Assembly (NCBI GenBank): GCA_964484145.1
Contig: CAZAED010000002.1
Span: 1 to 64,000 of the forward strand
DNA length: 64,000 bases
Direction of reading: 5' to 3'
From: JAEUSF01 sp964484145
GTDB taxonomy: Bacteria; Patescibacteriota; Doudnabacteria; UBA920
The stretch's first letter is position 1. The number at the start of each line of letters is the position of its first letter. Of this stretch, positions 50,247 through 58,840 are shown piece by piece. The notes below the pieces were generated by a model. It had not been told where the DNA came from and did not search any database. It saw only the letters and a program-made list of their open reading frames with translations. The position numbers and the translations under genes are program-made.

Positions 50247-50753
50247 TTAATAAGCAATAGTATGCTTAGTGTATCCAGGTTTATAGTCATGAAGCTCTTC
50301 GGGCGTAAACCACACCTTAACTTCTTCTACAGCTTCTTCGCTAGAGCCTGAAGCATGAATTAAGTTGTACACGCCAATACTTTTACTGTCGGCATGTTTA
50401 AAAGAAACATGGGAATAGTCGCCTCTTATGGTTCCGGGAGCTGCGGACTTTGGTTCGGTAGCACCAACCATTTTGCGAACTAATTCCACAGCTTCCACGC
50501 CTTCAAGAGCTATAGCAATAATAGGGCCGGAGCTTATAAGCTCTATCATTAAATTCCTTACAGCCTCTCCCCTTCTTTTGGCTAAATCTTCAGTATAATG
50601 CTTTGCCGCTTGTTCTGCTTTGGGCCAAACCATTTTAAGGCCGGCAATTTTTAAACCCGCGCGTTCAAAACGGCTAACAATTTCTCCCACCAGCCCGCGG
50701 TCAACCGCGTCGGGCTTTAACAAAACTAGGCTACGTTCAATTGTATTTGTCAT
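50247..50753 (-). CDS. ndk: Nucleoside-diphosphate kinase
   Basis: A 168-residue kinase that transfers the gamma phosphate between nucleoside triphosphates and diphosphates. It has SLVLLKPDAVDRGLVGEIVS at the start and the catalytic His in YNLIHASGSSEEAV. PGTIRGDYSH(V) precedes it. It is about 25 residues longer than the usual 140-145: an insert around residues 50-65 (HYTEDLAKRRGEAVRNLM) and an extended C-terminus (LHDYKPGYTKHTIAY). Confidence 0.94.
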   Translation of the reverse strand: MTNTIERSLVLLKPDAVDRGLVGEIVSRFERAGLKIAGLKMVWPKAEQAAKHYTEDLAKRRGEAVRNLMIELISSGPIIAIALEGVEAVELVRKMVGATEPKSAAPGTIRGDYSHVSFKHADSKSIGVYNLIHASGSSEEAVEEVKVWFTPEELHDYKPGYTKHTIAY

Positions 50754-50778
50754 ATATGTCTTATAAGTCCTATTTGAC

Positions 50779-51573
50779 CTATTTAATTATTTTAACACTC
50801 TCCATAACCACCGGCACTTTTGGCGCGCCGTCGGTCGGGCCCATTTGCGGAATAATATCCACCTGGCCTATTTTATCTACTACATCTTGTCCAACCAATA
50901 CTTTACCAAAAATTGTATAGTTGTTAGAAAGCGGTACATCGCCCAGCATTATAAAGAATTGGCTGCCGTTTGTATTAGGGCCGGAGTTGGCCATGGCAAG
51001 CACACCTTTTTTGTAACCGGCTTTAAAAGAAGGGGTGTTTGGATTTAGCTCGTCTTCAAACTTTGCTCCAAACGCGCTTATACCTCCGGTACCGTTACCG
51101 CTGGGGTCACCACCCTGAATGACAAAATTTTTGGCCACGCGGTGGAAAGTTAAACAATTATAGTAACCTGAATTAGTAAGTCTTAAAAAGTTCTCTACGG
51201 TTTTAGGTGCGTCTTTGTCGTAAAATTCTAAAGTAATTTTTCCAAAGCCCTTAACCGACATTTCAACCTGGCGGTTGGCAATTGCAACCTTGTCGTTCTT
51301 TAATTTATTTTCGTCAAAGTTTCTAACGCACTCCGCGGCTTTAGTAGTAGGGGTAGTTGTTGTGCTGCCAGCAACCTGCTCTGTAGAAGTTGGACTTGGC
51401 TTAGTCTGACTGTCTTCTTCTTCAGTAGGTTTATCGTTTTGGGTATAACTTTGCATATCTGTTTTTTCTAACTCCTCGTTAGCTTTATTGCCGCGGTACT
51501 TAAAAAAAGCTACGCTGCCGCCAAATAAAACTAAAATAATTATTATAATTGCCACTAAAGTTTTGTTGCTCAT
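50779..51573 (-). CDS. Membrane-anchored cyclophilin-type peptidyl-prolyl isomerase
   Basis: A 264-residue protein: N-terminal membrane segment (about 5-24), a Thr/Ser/Pro/Glu-rich linker (50-85), then a cyclophilin domain. Motifs: TVENFLRLTNSGYYNCLTFH, RVAKNFVIQGGDPSGNGTGG, LAMANSGPNTNGSQFFIMLG. The active-site Arg, Phe and Gln are present. It probably folds secreted proteins outside the membrane. Two genes downstream of comEC on the same strand. Confidence 0.92.
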   Translation of the reverse strand: MSNKTLVAIIIIILVLFGGSVAFFKYRGNKANEELEKTDMQSYTQNDKPTEEEDSQTKPSPTSTEQVAGSTTTTPTTKAAECVRNFDENKLKNDKVAIANRQVEMSVKGFGKITLEFYDKDAPKTVENFLRLTNSGYYNCLTFHRVAKNFVIQGGDPSGNGTGGISAFGAKFEDELNPNTPSFKAGYKKGVLAMANSGPNTNGSQFFIMLGDVPLSNNYTIFGKVLVGQDVVDKIGQVDIIPQMGPTDGAPKVPVVMESVKIIK

Positions 51574-51605
51574 AATTTAGATTATTAATTGCTTAAGCAA
51601 TATTA

Positions 51606-53045
51606 TCACACTTCCATTTTCTCTTCAACTTGTTTAGATTTTTCCCAAAGCCAATAGTATATGACCAATACTCCCCCGTTTAAAACTACAAAAGTAAGCG
51701 GGCTTATATGAATAGAAAGGCTGGCATATGGCCAAGAGGTTAACAAATTTACAAACCAAATTATTGTTTTTAGCATAAGCCCTGCCACAAAGGCAAATCC
51801 CGAGCCAAAAAAAGGCAGTACGCTCAAAAAGCCAACGGCCATAATAGGTGCTACAAATGGCAAAATTATTAAATTAGCAAAAATTGCGACTATACTTAAC
51901 TGACCAAACTTAAAAAGTAGTAATGGTAAAGTAGCGGCAATTGCGCAAAGCGTTGTGAGTAAAATATTTTTTAAAAATTTAAATTCTGTCCACCGAATAG
52001 TTAACTTTTGTAAAACCGGCATACCGTAAACTATGCCGGCCGTTGCTAAAAATGAAAGCTCAAACCCCACGTCTGAAACCAAAATTTTTGGGTTAAGCAA
52101 AACCATTACACAAGCGGTAAACAAAAGGGAAGGTGTAATAGCGTAAAGCCTGCGGCTTCTTAAAGCAAGCAAAAGCAAAAAACCCATTATTGCGGCGCGC
52201 AGAACCGAAGCGCTCGCGCCCGTTAATATAGTAAAAGCAATTATAAACAATATACTCAGCCAAAAACTATAGCGCCGGCCAATTATCCATGCAGCCAAGC
52301 CAAGCGCGCTAACAATAATTGAAATATTAAAGCCCGATACCGCAATAATATGGGAAAGACCCGCTCTATTAAACGAGTCTGTAATATTGGTTGGTAAAGT
52401 TTTCTTCGCGCCTATTAATATGCCAAGCAGCAAGCTACTTTCGGGTTCTTGTAATAAACTAGATACGCGTCCGGTAAATGCGTGTTTTACTTTTAATACC
52501 CCCTCTTTAAAAAAATTAAGCTGGTGGCTGCGTAAAATTAAAATTTTTGGCCTGTTACTTAGCGCGTAAACATTTTGCATTTCTAAATAGCCTTTATAGT
52601 CAAAGTCAGAAAAATTTTTTGCTTCTTCTATTTTACCGTCTATTGCCACTTCGTCACCGTAAAAAAATTCCTGCGCCAAAGTAGTGGTGACTAAAATATT
52701 TTGCGAATATTTTTTCGGCTTAACCGTTAAAAGCTGCTTGTCTAGCCTTACGTCGGGGTCTTGTACCACATAACCTTCTAACTTTTGCCTTGAACCCAAT
52801 AGGCTTTCAAATTCGTTTGGAATAAAACTGCTATTTAAACGGAGCATCCCAAACAATACAACTACGACGCACAAGCCGATGAATGCAAAAAAATTCTGCT
52901 TTAAAAAATAAAAAACCGCGGACACACTTACTGCCGCAGCTAAAACTATATAAATAATATTATTCTCTATTTTAAATAACGAAGCAAAAAATACCCCACC
53001 TAAGAAACTGACAGAAAGGATGACAAACGCTTTGGACTTACTCAT
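51606..53045 (-). CDS. comEC: ComEC/Rec2-family DNA-uptake channel protein
   Basis: A 479-residue polytopic protein (about ten membrane segments). The competence domain signature is clear: GLSHIIAVSGFNISIIVSAL, FTILTGASASVLRAAIMGFL and LSFLATAGIVYGMPVL. An N-terminal OB-like region (residues 85-150) precedes it. The C-terminal metallo-beta-lactamase domain found in many ComEC proteins is absent. It suggests natural DNA uptake, which would help a nucleotide-poor small-genome cell. Confidence 0.92.
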   Translation of the reverse strand: MSKSKAFVILSVSFLGGVFFASLFKIENNIIYIVLAAAVSVSAVFYFLKQNFFAFIGLCVVVVLFGMLRLNSSFIPNEFESLLGSRQKLEGYVVQDPDVRLDKQLLTVKPKKYSQNILVTTTLAQEFFYGDEVAIDGKIEEAKNFSDFDYKGYLEMQNVYALSNRPKILILRSHQLNFFKEGVLKVKHAFTGRVSSLLQEPESSLLLGILIGAKKTLPTNITDSFNRAGLSHIIAVSGFNISIIVSALGLAAWIIGRRYSFWLSILFIIAFTILTGASASVLRAAIMGFLLLLALRSRRLYAITPSLLFTACVMVLLNPKILVSDVGFELSFLATAGIVYGMPVLQKLTIRWTEFKFLKNILLTTLCAIAATLPLLLFKFGQLSIVAIFANLIILPFVAPIMAVGFLSVLPFFGSGFAFVAGLMLKTIIWFVNLLTSWPYASLSIHISPLTFVVLNGGVLVIYYWLWEKSKQVEEKMEV

Positions 53046-53053
53046 ACTATATT

Positions 53054-53151
53054 TTGATGGGCATCTTCGTTTCTTTCCAAACGCTTATGATGTTTATCAA
53101 CTTACAATATATTCCCGCCGATGAGCGATAACGCCAGAAGATACCCATCAA
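53054..53151. repeat. Long-armed intergenic inverted repeat
   Basis: TTGATGGGCATCTT (53054-53067) pairs with AAGATACCCATCAA (53138-53151) with one mismatch. It lies upstream of comEC and reaches the stop codon of the DUF167 gene. Confidence 0.6.
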
Positions 53152-53372
53152 TTAGTACCAACCTCAAAAGTCTTAACCTTACTCTTCTCTCCTCTAACTA
53201 ACCTGACTTGCGATTTACTGATTTTTAAATATTCCGCCAAAGATTCTATAACCGCTTTATTGGCCCTACCTTCCAGCGGAGGCTCTTTAACATATATATG
53301 CAAGGTACCGAACAGATCTTTTTCCACCCGAGGTTTTTTGGAATTTGGATGGACTATTACTGAAATATGCAT
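53148..53372 (-). CDS. DUF167 (YggU-like) family protein
   Basis: A 74-residue protein starting at ATG 53372 (MHISVIVHPNSKKPRVEKDL). KEPPLEGRANKAVIESLAEY and VRLVRGEKSKVKTFEV match the DUF167/UPF0235 family. Function unknown. The start codon overlaps the stop of the next upstream gene (TAATG), so translation is coupled. Confidence 0.88.
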   Translation of the reverse strand: MHISVIVHPNSKKPRVEKDLFGTLHIYVKEPPLEGRANKAVIESLAEYLKISKSQVRLVRGEKSKVKTFEVGTN

Positions 53373-53623
53373 TATATTACAGCTCTCCATTTGTTGCCGG
53401 GCAAGCCTTGTATAACATGTCTCTTACCGTCTTTTTCGCAAAAAACGTTTATTGTTAACGGTTTATTATTTGCATCTCTCACAACCTTTTCAACCGTTGC
53501 AATAGTACCCTCTTCACCCTTTATATTTTTCAAAATTACCTGGTGCCCTACTTCTATATTTAAGGATGCTAAAATTTCAGGATCTGGTTTTGGAAGCCGA
53601 ATTTCTATATTTCTTTTTGCCAT
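53372..53623 (-). CDS. Small beta-rich hypothetical protein
   Basis: An 83-residue protein: VGHQVILKNIKGEEGTIATV then NVFCEKDGKRHVIQGLPG. The sequence looks like a small beta barrel or KOW-like fold. I do not recognise the family. Its frame overlaps the end of the membrane-protein gene upstream and the start of the DUF167 gene downstream, so all three form one unit. Confidence 0.62.
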   Translation of the reverse strand: MAKRNIEIRLPKPDPEILASLNIEVGHQVILKNIKGEEGTIATVEKVVRDANNKPLTINVFCEKDGKRHVIQGLPGNKWRAVI

Positions 53624-54123
53624 AATAATTTTCTTGATAGTTTATTTTTATATAACACAACTAATTCATAGGCTCCAAATAAAGCAACAGTGTAACTTAA
53701 GTCGCCAAACAAAGTGCCTTTTATAAAAGGTAAGCCGTTCGTATAACTAAGTAGTATTCCTGACCAAGTATGCGGGTACTCTGCATACAAAAATGCAAAA
53801 TTGGTCACTAAGAAAAATATGACTGAAGCGCCCAAAGAAGACGCTACTATTTTAAGCGGGCGATGACTTTTAGCATTCTTTATATATACGCCGAACAAAA
53901 TACCAGCTAAGTGAGAAGCATAAATTGCCAGCATCATAGGCCAGGAAACAAACCCAATAAATATGTCGCTAATAAAGCGTGCGACTAAAACAATGCCGGT
54001 AGCTTTTTTCCATTCCATATTTGCAGCAGCAAAAATTGCCAAAGCGGTTATGGGCGCAAAGTTTGGCATATGAGGTATGAAACGACTAATTACAGCTAAT
54101 AAAACTATTATGTAGATGATCAT
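53605..54123 (-). CDS. Small polytopic membrane protein (DUF6580/ECF S-component-like)
   Basis: A 172-residue protein with five to six membrane segments, starting at ATG 54123 (MIIYIIVLLAVISRFIPHMP); a TTG 15 bases upstream is weaker. The opening RFIPHMPNFAPITALAIFAA and FISDIFIGFVSWPMMLAIYA match the DUF6580 type, thought to resemble substrate-binding ECF components. With the DUF4430 lipoprotein and CobO genes next door, uptake of a cobalamin-like cofactor is a plausible role. That role is inferred from context only. Confidence 0.7.
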   Translation of the reverse strand: MIIYIIVLLAVISRFIPHMPNFAPITALAIFAAANMEWKKATGIVLVARFISDIFIGFVSWPMMLAIYASHLAGILFGVYIKNAKSHRPLKIVASSLGASVIFFLVTNFAFLYAEYPHTWSGILLSYTNGLPFIKGTLFGDLSYTVALFGAYELVVLYKNKLSRKLLWQKEI

Positions 54124-54210
54124 AAATATATTGAACAAGATTTAAATGATTTAAAAGATTGAACAAGATTTGTATGGCAATCTTGTCACTCTTGGTCAAT
54201 CATGTCAATC
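54122..54210. repeat. Intergenic word repeats (TTGAACAAGAT / AATCTTGTC)
   Basis: TTGAACAAGATTTAAATGAT and AAAGATTGAACAAGATTTG face GGCAATCTTGTCACTCTTGG and TCAATCATGTCAATCATTTA. Same word family as at 22104-22202. A further copy lies at 54590-54640. Confidence 0.7.
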
Positions 54211-54628
54211 ATTTAATTATTTCTAATTTCCATTCTATATAATCTTTATTTACCGGCTTATAACTCGCCGCACCTAGTGCTGATTGTACCCCGTTTAAAT
54301 AAAACGCCCAAAACTTTTTTCCTTTTTCTTCTTTCTGTCCGTTTATAGCAGTCACATATTCACCCGCGTCTTTAAAAGTTTTTGTCTCAACTTGGTGCCC
54401 CATTTTAAGTAAATCCAGTGCAGTCTTTTGTTCACTAGGGTAAATATTAAATAAATTATCCCCCATATCGCCTTCTACCTTTTGGCGTATTTGAATGGAC
54501 AGCTCTGCGTTAGTTGGTAGTTGTTGGTTGTTAGTTGTTAGTGCAGATTGCTGATTACAACCTGCTGATATAAGCAAAACTACCGATAAGCTCAGCAAAA
54601 TTCTTGTCACTCTTTTAAATCTTGTCAT
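54209..54628 (-). CDS. DUF4430-domain lipoprotein
   Basis: A 139-residue predicted lipoprotein: signal peptide with lipobox LLISAGC (Cys24), a low-complexity Asn/Gln/Thr linker, then a DUF4430 domain. Residues 68-138 carry ALDLLKMGHQVETKTF, GEYVTAINGQKEEKG, KFWAFYLNGVQSALGAASYK and YIEWKLEI. DUF4430 is related to the beta domain of intrinsic factor and transcobalamin. It is therefore a candidate surface binder of corrinoids. It lies between the membrane protein and the CobO gene. Confidence 0.78.
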   Translation of the reverse strand: MTRFKRVTRILLSLSVVLLISAGCNQQSALTTNNQQLPTNAELSIQIRQKVEGDMGDNLFNIYPSEQKTALDLLKMGHQVETKTFKDAGEYVTAINGQKEEKGKKFWAFYLNGVQSALGAASYKPVNKDYIEWKLEIIK

Positions 54629-54635
54629 TCTTGTT

Positions 54636-54666
54636 TGCCCGCCATAGCTTTAGCGACGGCTGGGTC
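54636..54666. repeat. Dispersed palindrome (GCCCGCCATAGCTTTAGCGA)
   Basis: GCCCGCCATAGCTTTAGCGA then CGGCTGGGTC. Related to the in-gene copy in tkt (28524-28551). Confidence 0.6.
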
Positions 54667-54670
54667 ATTT

Positions 54671-55321
54671 CTAATAATCAATCCCCCTCTGTGCCAGTAT
54701 CCCCTTATAGTACGGATGCTTTATCATACTCATTTCCGTAATTAAATCGCACTTGTCCATAATTTTAGGGTATTTATTGTGCCCAGTCAAAACTAAGTGC
54801 TGGAGCGGCGCTTTTATATCTATTAAATCTGTAATATCGCGCTCTTCTATTAGCTTACTTTCCAGCGCAGAAATAATTTCATCTAGAATAACTACTTGAT
54901 ACTTTCCGCTTGTTATAATTTCGCGCGCTCTGCTTAAACCATCTAGCGCGGCCTTAACGTGAACGTCTTTTTCTTTTTTATCGCCCAAAATTCCTACAAA
55001 ACCAAGGCCTAGTTGTTCGTTATCTATACGACCAATGGGACCGCTATAGGACGTATGGTTTAAAAAATCTATTTCACTACTCACCGGCCACTCACCGTCC
55101 TTTATATCGCTTGCACTTTTTCCTTTTGCTTTTACAAACTGCAAAATATAAACATTCATCCCAGCCCCAGCAGCCCGAATAGCCATACCCATAGCCGCCG
55201 TAGTTTTCCCCTTCCCCGCACCCAAATAAGATATGACCAAACCCTTAGGCTCGTCACTAAATTTGGTGGGCATTTTGATCCGCCCGCTGGCAGATTTGGG
55301 TTTTGATTTTTTTATAGGCAT
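54671..55321 (-). CDS. cobO: Cob(I)yrinic acid a,c-diamide adenosyltransferase (CobO/BtuR type)
   Basis: A 216-residue ATP:corrinoid adenosyltransferase. P-loop GAGKGKTTAAMGMAIRAAGA, QFVKAKGK, the DEI loop VVILDEIISALE, HLVLTGHNKYPKIMDKCDLI and the C-terminal TEMSMIKHPYYKGILAQRGI with DY match the CobO/BtuR family. It makes adenosylcobalamin, the cofactor needed by the class II ribonucleotide reductase encoded a few genes away. No de novo corrinoid pathway is in the window. Confidence 0.9.
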   Translation of the reverse strand: MPIKKSKPKSASGRIKMPTKFSDEPKGLVISYLGAGKGKTTAAMGMAIRAAGAGMNVYILQFVKAKGKSASDIKDGEWPVSSEIDFLNHTSYSGPIGRIDNEQLGLGFVGILGDKKEKDVHVKAALDGLSRAREIITSGKYQVVILDEIISALESKLIEERDITDLIDIKAPLQHLVLTGHNKYPKIMDKCDLITEMSMIKHPYYKGILAQRGIDY

Positions 55322-55329
55322 AAAATTTT

Positions 55330-55408
55330 AACCATTCCGAACACAGTGAGGAATCCCTTAATTTCCTGTTTAAAGCGATACTTCGCTTCGCTCTGAGTGG
55401 TTACAATA
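55330..55408. repeat. Direct repeat flanking the GIY-YIG gene (left)
   Basis: AACACAGTGAGGAATCCCTT and AAAGCGATACTTCGCTTCGC with TCTGAGTGGTTACAAT. The block from AAAGCGAT through TGGTTACA is repeated after the gene at 55769-55806 with one base changed. Confidence 0.85.
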
Positions 55409-55420
55409 ATTAACTGATGA

Positions 55421-55726
55421 TTATAATAAGTTTTGATACAAATCCTTCCACCCCGGATTCATCATGCGAATTAAATCTTCTTTCTTTTTTCTACTCCAAC
55501 CTTTTATTTGTTTTTCTCTTGCTAATACTCCGTCATAACTTTCACCATATTCATAATACACTAATTTATGGCAACCGTATTTTAAGGTAAAACCTTTTAC
55601 CACGCCATTTTTATGTTCCCACACGCGCTTAATTAAATTACTAGTAAACCCAGTATACAAAGTACCGCTGTCACTTGCCATTATGTAAACTGCGTGAATT
55701 GCTTCCTGCATTGTTTTACTAACCAT
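55421..55726 (-). CDS. GIY-YIG nuclease-domain protein
   Basis: A 101-residue single-domain GIY-YIG protein: HAVYIMASDSGTLYTGFTSN (GIY-like and YIG-like), LIKRVWEHKNG with the catalytic Arg, and EYGESYDGVLAREKQIKGWS with the Glu. Start at 55726 or at the next ATG (55711). Such stand-alone proteins are common in Patescibacteria, with unknown role. Here the gene lies exactly between two direct repeats and separates nrdJ from cobO, which suggests an inserted unit. Confidence 0.88.
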   Translation of the reverse strand: MVSKTMQEAIHAVYIMASDSGTLYTGFTSNLIKRVWEHKNGVVKGFTLKYGCHKLVYYEYGESYDGVLAREKQIKGWSRKKKEDLIRMMNPGWKDLYQNLL

Positions 55727-55732
55727 CCAGAC

Positions 55733-55806
55733 CCCGAGGCTTTGCGAGGGGGAAGGATCCCTTAAATATATAAAGCGATTCTTCGCTTCGCTCTGAGTGG
55801 TTACAT
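55733..55806. repeat. Direct repeat flanking the GIY-YIG gene (right)
   Basis: CCCCGAGGCTTTGCGAGGGG, AAGGATCCCTT and AAAGCGATTCTTCGCTTCGC with TCTGAGTGGTTACATT. It matches 55330-55408 and, less well, 31903-31968. Confidence 0.85.
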
Positions 55807-55812
55807 TACTTA

Positions 55813-55838
55813 ATAGGCGGCGGTTACCCGCCGCCTAT
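55813..55838. terminator. GC-rich hairpin downstream of nrdJ
   Basis: ATAGGCGGCGG (55813-55823) / CCGCCGCCTAT (55828-55838). Neither side has a long T-run, so terminator function is uncertain. A second hairpin (CACAATT ... AATTGTG) lies at about 55864-55906. Confidence 0.5.
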
Positions 55839-56039
55839 AATTTAACTACTTAATAAGAGTTTTCACAATTATTACAATATCCTTTATCCAGGATATCCAA
55901 ATTGTGACTAAAGCAATATTATGTTTTTTCATTGAAAATCTGTAACTCGGCTCGCATACATGCTTCGAGCCCTACCATTGGATGAGTCAAAAAAATAAAG
56001 AAGGTCGACCTTGCTCCTTCGTCCGTTTTTGGTATTTAG

Positions 56040-56083
56040 ATTCTGTAGGTTTCTGTAGTGCGTTTAAATCTGTAGTTCTGTAG
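56040..56083. repeat. Dispersed word repeat (TTCTGTAGGTTTCTGTAGTG)
   Basis: ATTCTGTAGGTTTCTGTAGT, AATCTGTAGTTCTGTAGC. A near copy lies at 60988-61028. Both copies lie just past the stop of a conserved leftward gene (nrdJ, ftsZ). Confidence 0.75.
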
Positions 56084-56084
56084 C

Positions 56085-58769
56085 CTAGCCACACTTACTA
56101 TACCCGCAATGCTCACACTTCATACAGCCTTCGGCAAAGACCATCATGTTGGCACAGGTTGGACAGACTGGGGCGTTGCCAAGGTTTGCAATACTTATAC
56201 GCTGAGTTTTTTGGGTTAAAGTCGCAGTCGGAGTTTTAACCGAAGCGGTTTGCAAAGTTTCTACCACTCTTTCCTGAACTTTTTCCACTGTCATTTGCTG
56301 GGATGGGTCGTTAACCGGGTTTGGTAGCGGTATATTTAATTGTTGTTGCCCGCGCTTTATGTGCTTGCCTAAAATTTTAGCAATTGCGTCTGGCAAACTA
56401 AAGACCATACCTTCTTGTGAGAACGAAACGTCCGGTCCGCGTATACCTTTAAGCTGTTCTATTATTTCTTCTATGGCAATATTAGAGCGGAGCGATAAAC
56501 TAATAAGCCTGGTTATAGCTTCGGTCTGAGCACTAAAGAATCCGCCGGCCTTACCCATTTGAGCAAATACTTCAAACGGACCATGACTGTCTTCGTTAAC
56601 TGTTACATACAAATTGCCGTAAGGAGTATTTATTTTGTAAGTTATACCCATCATTACGTCCGGTCTCTGTCTTGGAGCAATTTTTATTTGTACGTTGTCG
56701 CCCGACACAGACATAACTTCCCTAACTTTTTCTTCTACAGAATTTGCGGCAAGAGTCGCAGCTTTCTTAGCCTCTACCTGTTCATGCGCGTCTTTGCCCA
56801 AATTCTTTGAGTCAGTGGCTAGTATCTGCTCATCGCGCGAGCCGTCCCTATAAATAGTTCCGCCCTTACAGCCAAGGTCGTACATTAAGGTGTAGAGCTG
56901 CTTGGTTTGCTCTATAGTATATTCCGAAGGCGCATTAACAGTTTTGGAAATTGCCGAATCTGTCCAACGTTGAACCGCAGCCTGCACCTTTACATGCTCT
57001 TCCGGCGTTAAAGACATAGCTGTAGCAAAATAGTCAGGAAGTTCGGTTTGACCAGGGTGTTTTTCTAGCCAGTCCTGCGCGAGCTTAATTTTTTCTTCGT
57101 GCACACCAAGTCTAGACTTTCTAAAATATGTCCAAGAAAAGAAAGGTTCAATACCTGTGGAAGTTCCAACCATAGTTCCAACAGTTCCTGTAGGCGCCTG
57201 GGTCATTATAGTTACGTTTCTTATGCCGTGCTCTTTAACTAATCCTCTTACATATTCCGGCATTGCTTTCATAAACCCGGACTGTAAAAACTTCTCAGCG
57301 TTAAATTTAGGAAACGCACCCTTTTCTCTGGCTAGCTCAACTGAAGTTTCGTAAGCAGTTACCGCAATAAATTGGTAAAGCTTGTCTATAAATTCTACTG
57401 CTTCGGGGCTTCCATATTTTAAGCCTTTGTAAATAAGCATTTCGGCAAGACCAATTGTACCCATACCAACTCTGCGTTCAGACATTTGCTGATTCTTGTT
57501 CTCGTCAAAAAAGTAAGGCGTGGCGTCTATAACATTGTCCTGAAAGCGCACAGCTTGCGAAACCGTGGTCTTAAGCATATCCCAATTTACTTCCCCGGTT
57601 TCTTTACTAATATGCCTGGCCAAATTTACGTGGCCTAAGTTACAAACACCCCACGCCGGCAGTGGCTGCTCGCCACAAGGGTTTGTACAAGGTAGATCCG
57701 CATAATAGTGCGAGTTAGAATAGTAGTTCGCGCGGTCTATAAAATACATACCCGGCTCGGCTGAAGTCCAGGCTGACTCTATAATATTTGTCCAAATGTC
57801 CTGAGCTCTTACGGTTTTGTGTTTTATAACATTGCCGCCAAGCTCTTTCCACTTTTTTAAGTTACCGTCCCAGTGTTGGTCGTAAAGCGGGTCTTGCGGG
57901 TCTGGGTAAACTAAGTCCCACGGCTTGTCAGCTTTAACTGCTTCCATAAAGTCGTCGGTAATACCTACCGAAATATTGGCGTTAGTTATTTTACCCGCTT
58001 CTTTTTTAGAATTAATAAAGTCAATTACGTCCGGATGCCAAGCATTAAGTATTAACATTAAAGCACCTCGGCGGCTGCCACCCTGCTCAATAAGTCCGGT
58101 TACAAATGAATAGAGCGATGCCCAAGAAACAGAGCCACTAGAACGTCCGTTAACTCCCTTAACATAGGAATAGCGTGGGCGCAAAGAAGATACGTTAATA
58201 CCAACACCGCCGCCTCTACTCATAATTTCCGCCATTTGCCCTAGGGTATTAAAAATACCGTGGCGGCTATCTTTGGGCGAAGGTATAACATAGCAGTTAT
58301 AAAAAGTTAAATTCTGCCCAGTGCCCGCGCCGGTAAAAATTCTACCTGCCGGCACATATTTCCAGTCGTCCATTAAGTCCCTAAATTTAGTTTCCCATTC
58401 AACCTGCTTTTCTTTAGTTTTTTCTACACTTGCAATGTGCTTGGCAATACGTTCAAACATTTGCTCCGGCCTAGTTTCCAGCGGCTTGTCTATATGTTCT
58501 ATAGCTCTGTGTTCTAAAGAGCCGTCGCGCATTCTTACTTCCACTTCTTTTTTTACCATGTCTAAAGTTTCTATAACGCCAATTTCGCGCTGTCCGGTTT
58601 TAGGGTTTACCAAAACCACAGCCAAGTCGCCCACGGCCAAAGTCGTGCGCTTTACGTCTTTTACCGCGTAACGGTCTAAGAAGATTTTTTCGCCAAGTTC
58701 TGAAAGGGCGTTCTTAGTTCTGGTTTGTAAATTTTCTCGTGTGCTTTGCATATAGCTATTTATTTCCAT
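56085..58769 (-). CDS. nrdJ: Adenosylcobalamin-dependent (class II) ribonucleoside-diphosphate reductase
   Basis: An 894-residue class II reductase. Active-site landmarks: NCYVIPSP (first Cys), SRGGGVGINVSSLRPR, PCTNPCGEQPLPAWGVCNLG, and MTQAPTGTVGTMVGTSTGIE. C-terminal redox region with CPTCANMMVFAEG and CEHCGYSKCG. A TSCPD-type domain lies at about 680-790. It makes deoxynucleotides with adenosylcobalamin, so the cell needs imported or salvaged B12. It follows nrdR in one leftward operon with NrdR boxes upstream. Confidence 0.95.
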   Translation of the reverse strand: MEINSYMQSTRENLQTRTKNALSELGEKIFLDRYAVKDVKRTTLAVGDLAVVLVNPKTGQREIGVIETLDMVKKEVEVRMRDGSLEHRAIEHIDKPLETRPEQMFERIAKHIASVEKTKEKQVEWETKFRDLMDDWKYVPAGRIFTGAGTGQNLTFYNCYVIPSPKDSRHGIFNTLGQMAEIMSRGGGVGINVSSLRPRYSYVKGVNGRSSGSVSWASLYSFVTGLIEQGGSRRGALMLILNAWHPDVIDFINSKKEAGKITNANISVGITDDFMEAVKADKPWDLVYPDPQDPLYDQHWDGNLKKWKELGGNVIKHKTVRAQDIWTNIIESAWTSAEPGMYFIDRANYYSNSHYYADLPCTNPCGEQPLPAWGVCNLGHVNLARHISKETGEVNWDMLKTTVSQAVRFQDNVIDATPYFFDENKNQQMSERRVGMGTIGLAEMLIYKGLKYGSPEAVEFIDKLYQFIAVTAYETSVELAREKGAFPKFNAEKFLQSGFMKAMPEYVRGLVKEHGIRNVTIMTQAPTGTVGTMVGTSTGIEPFFSWTYFRKSRLGVHEEKIKLAQDWLEKHPGQTELPDYFATAMSLTPEEHVKVQAAVQRWTDSAISKTVNAPSEYTIEQTKQLYTLMYDLGCKGGTIYRDGSRDEQILATDSKNLGKDAHEQVEAKKAATLAANSVEEKVREVMSVSGDNVQIKIAPRQRPDVMMGITYKINTPYGNLYVTVNEDSHGPFEVFAQMGKAGGFFSAQTEAITRLISLSLRSNIAIEEIIEQLKGIRGPDVSFSQEGMVFSLPDAIAKILGKHIKRGQQQLNIPLPNPVNDPSQQMTVEKVQERVVETLQTASVKTPTATLTQKTQRISIANLGNAPVCPTCANMMVFAEGCMKCEHCGYSKCG

Positions 58770-58840
58770 CCGGCTTTTTCTTGCCTGGATAACTTAATGG
58801 TTTTGTTTTTACTTTATGAACTTTAGGAACTTGATAAACT

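Noticed and set aside
55840..56084. Possible cobalamin riboswitch between nrdJ and the GIY-YIG gene
   Set aside because: No B12-box or conserved core was found; only simple hairpins and the CTGTAG repeat are visible.
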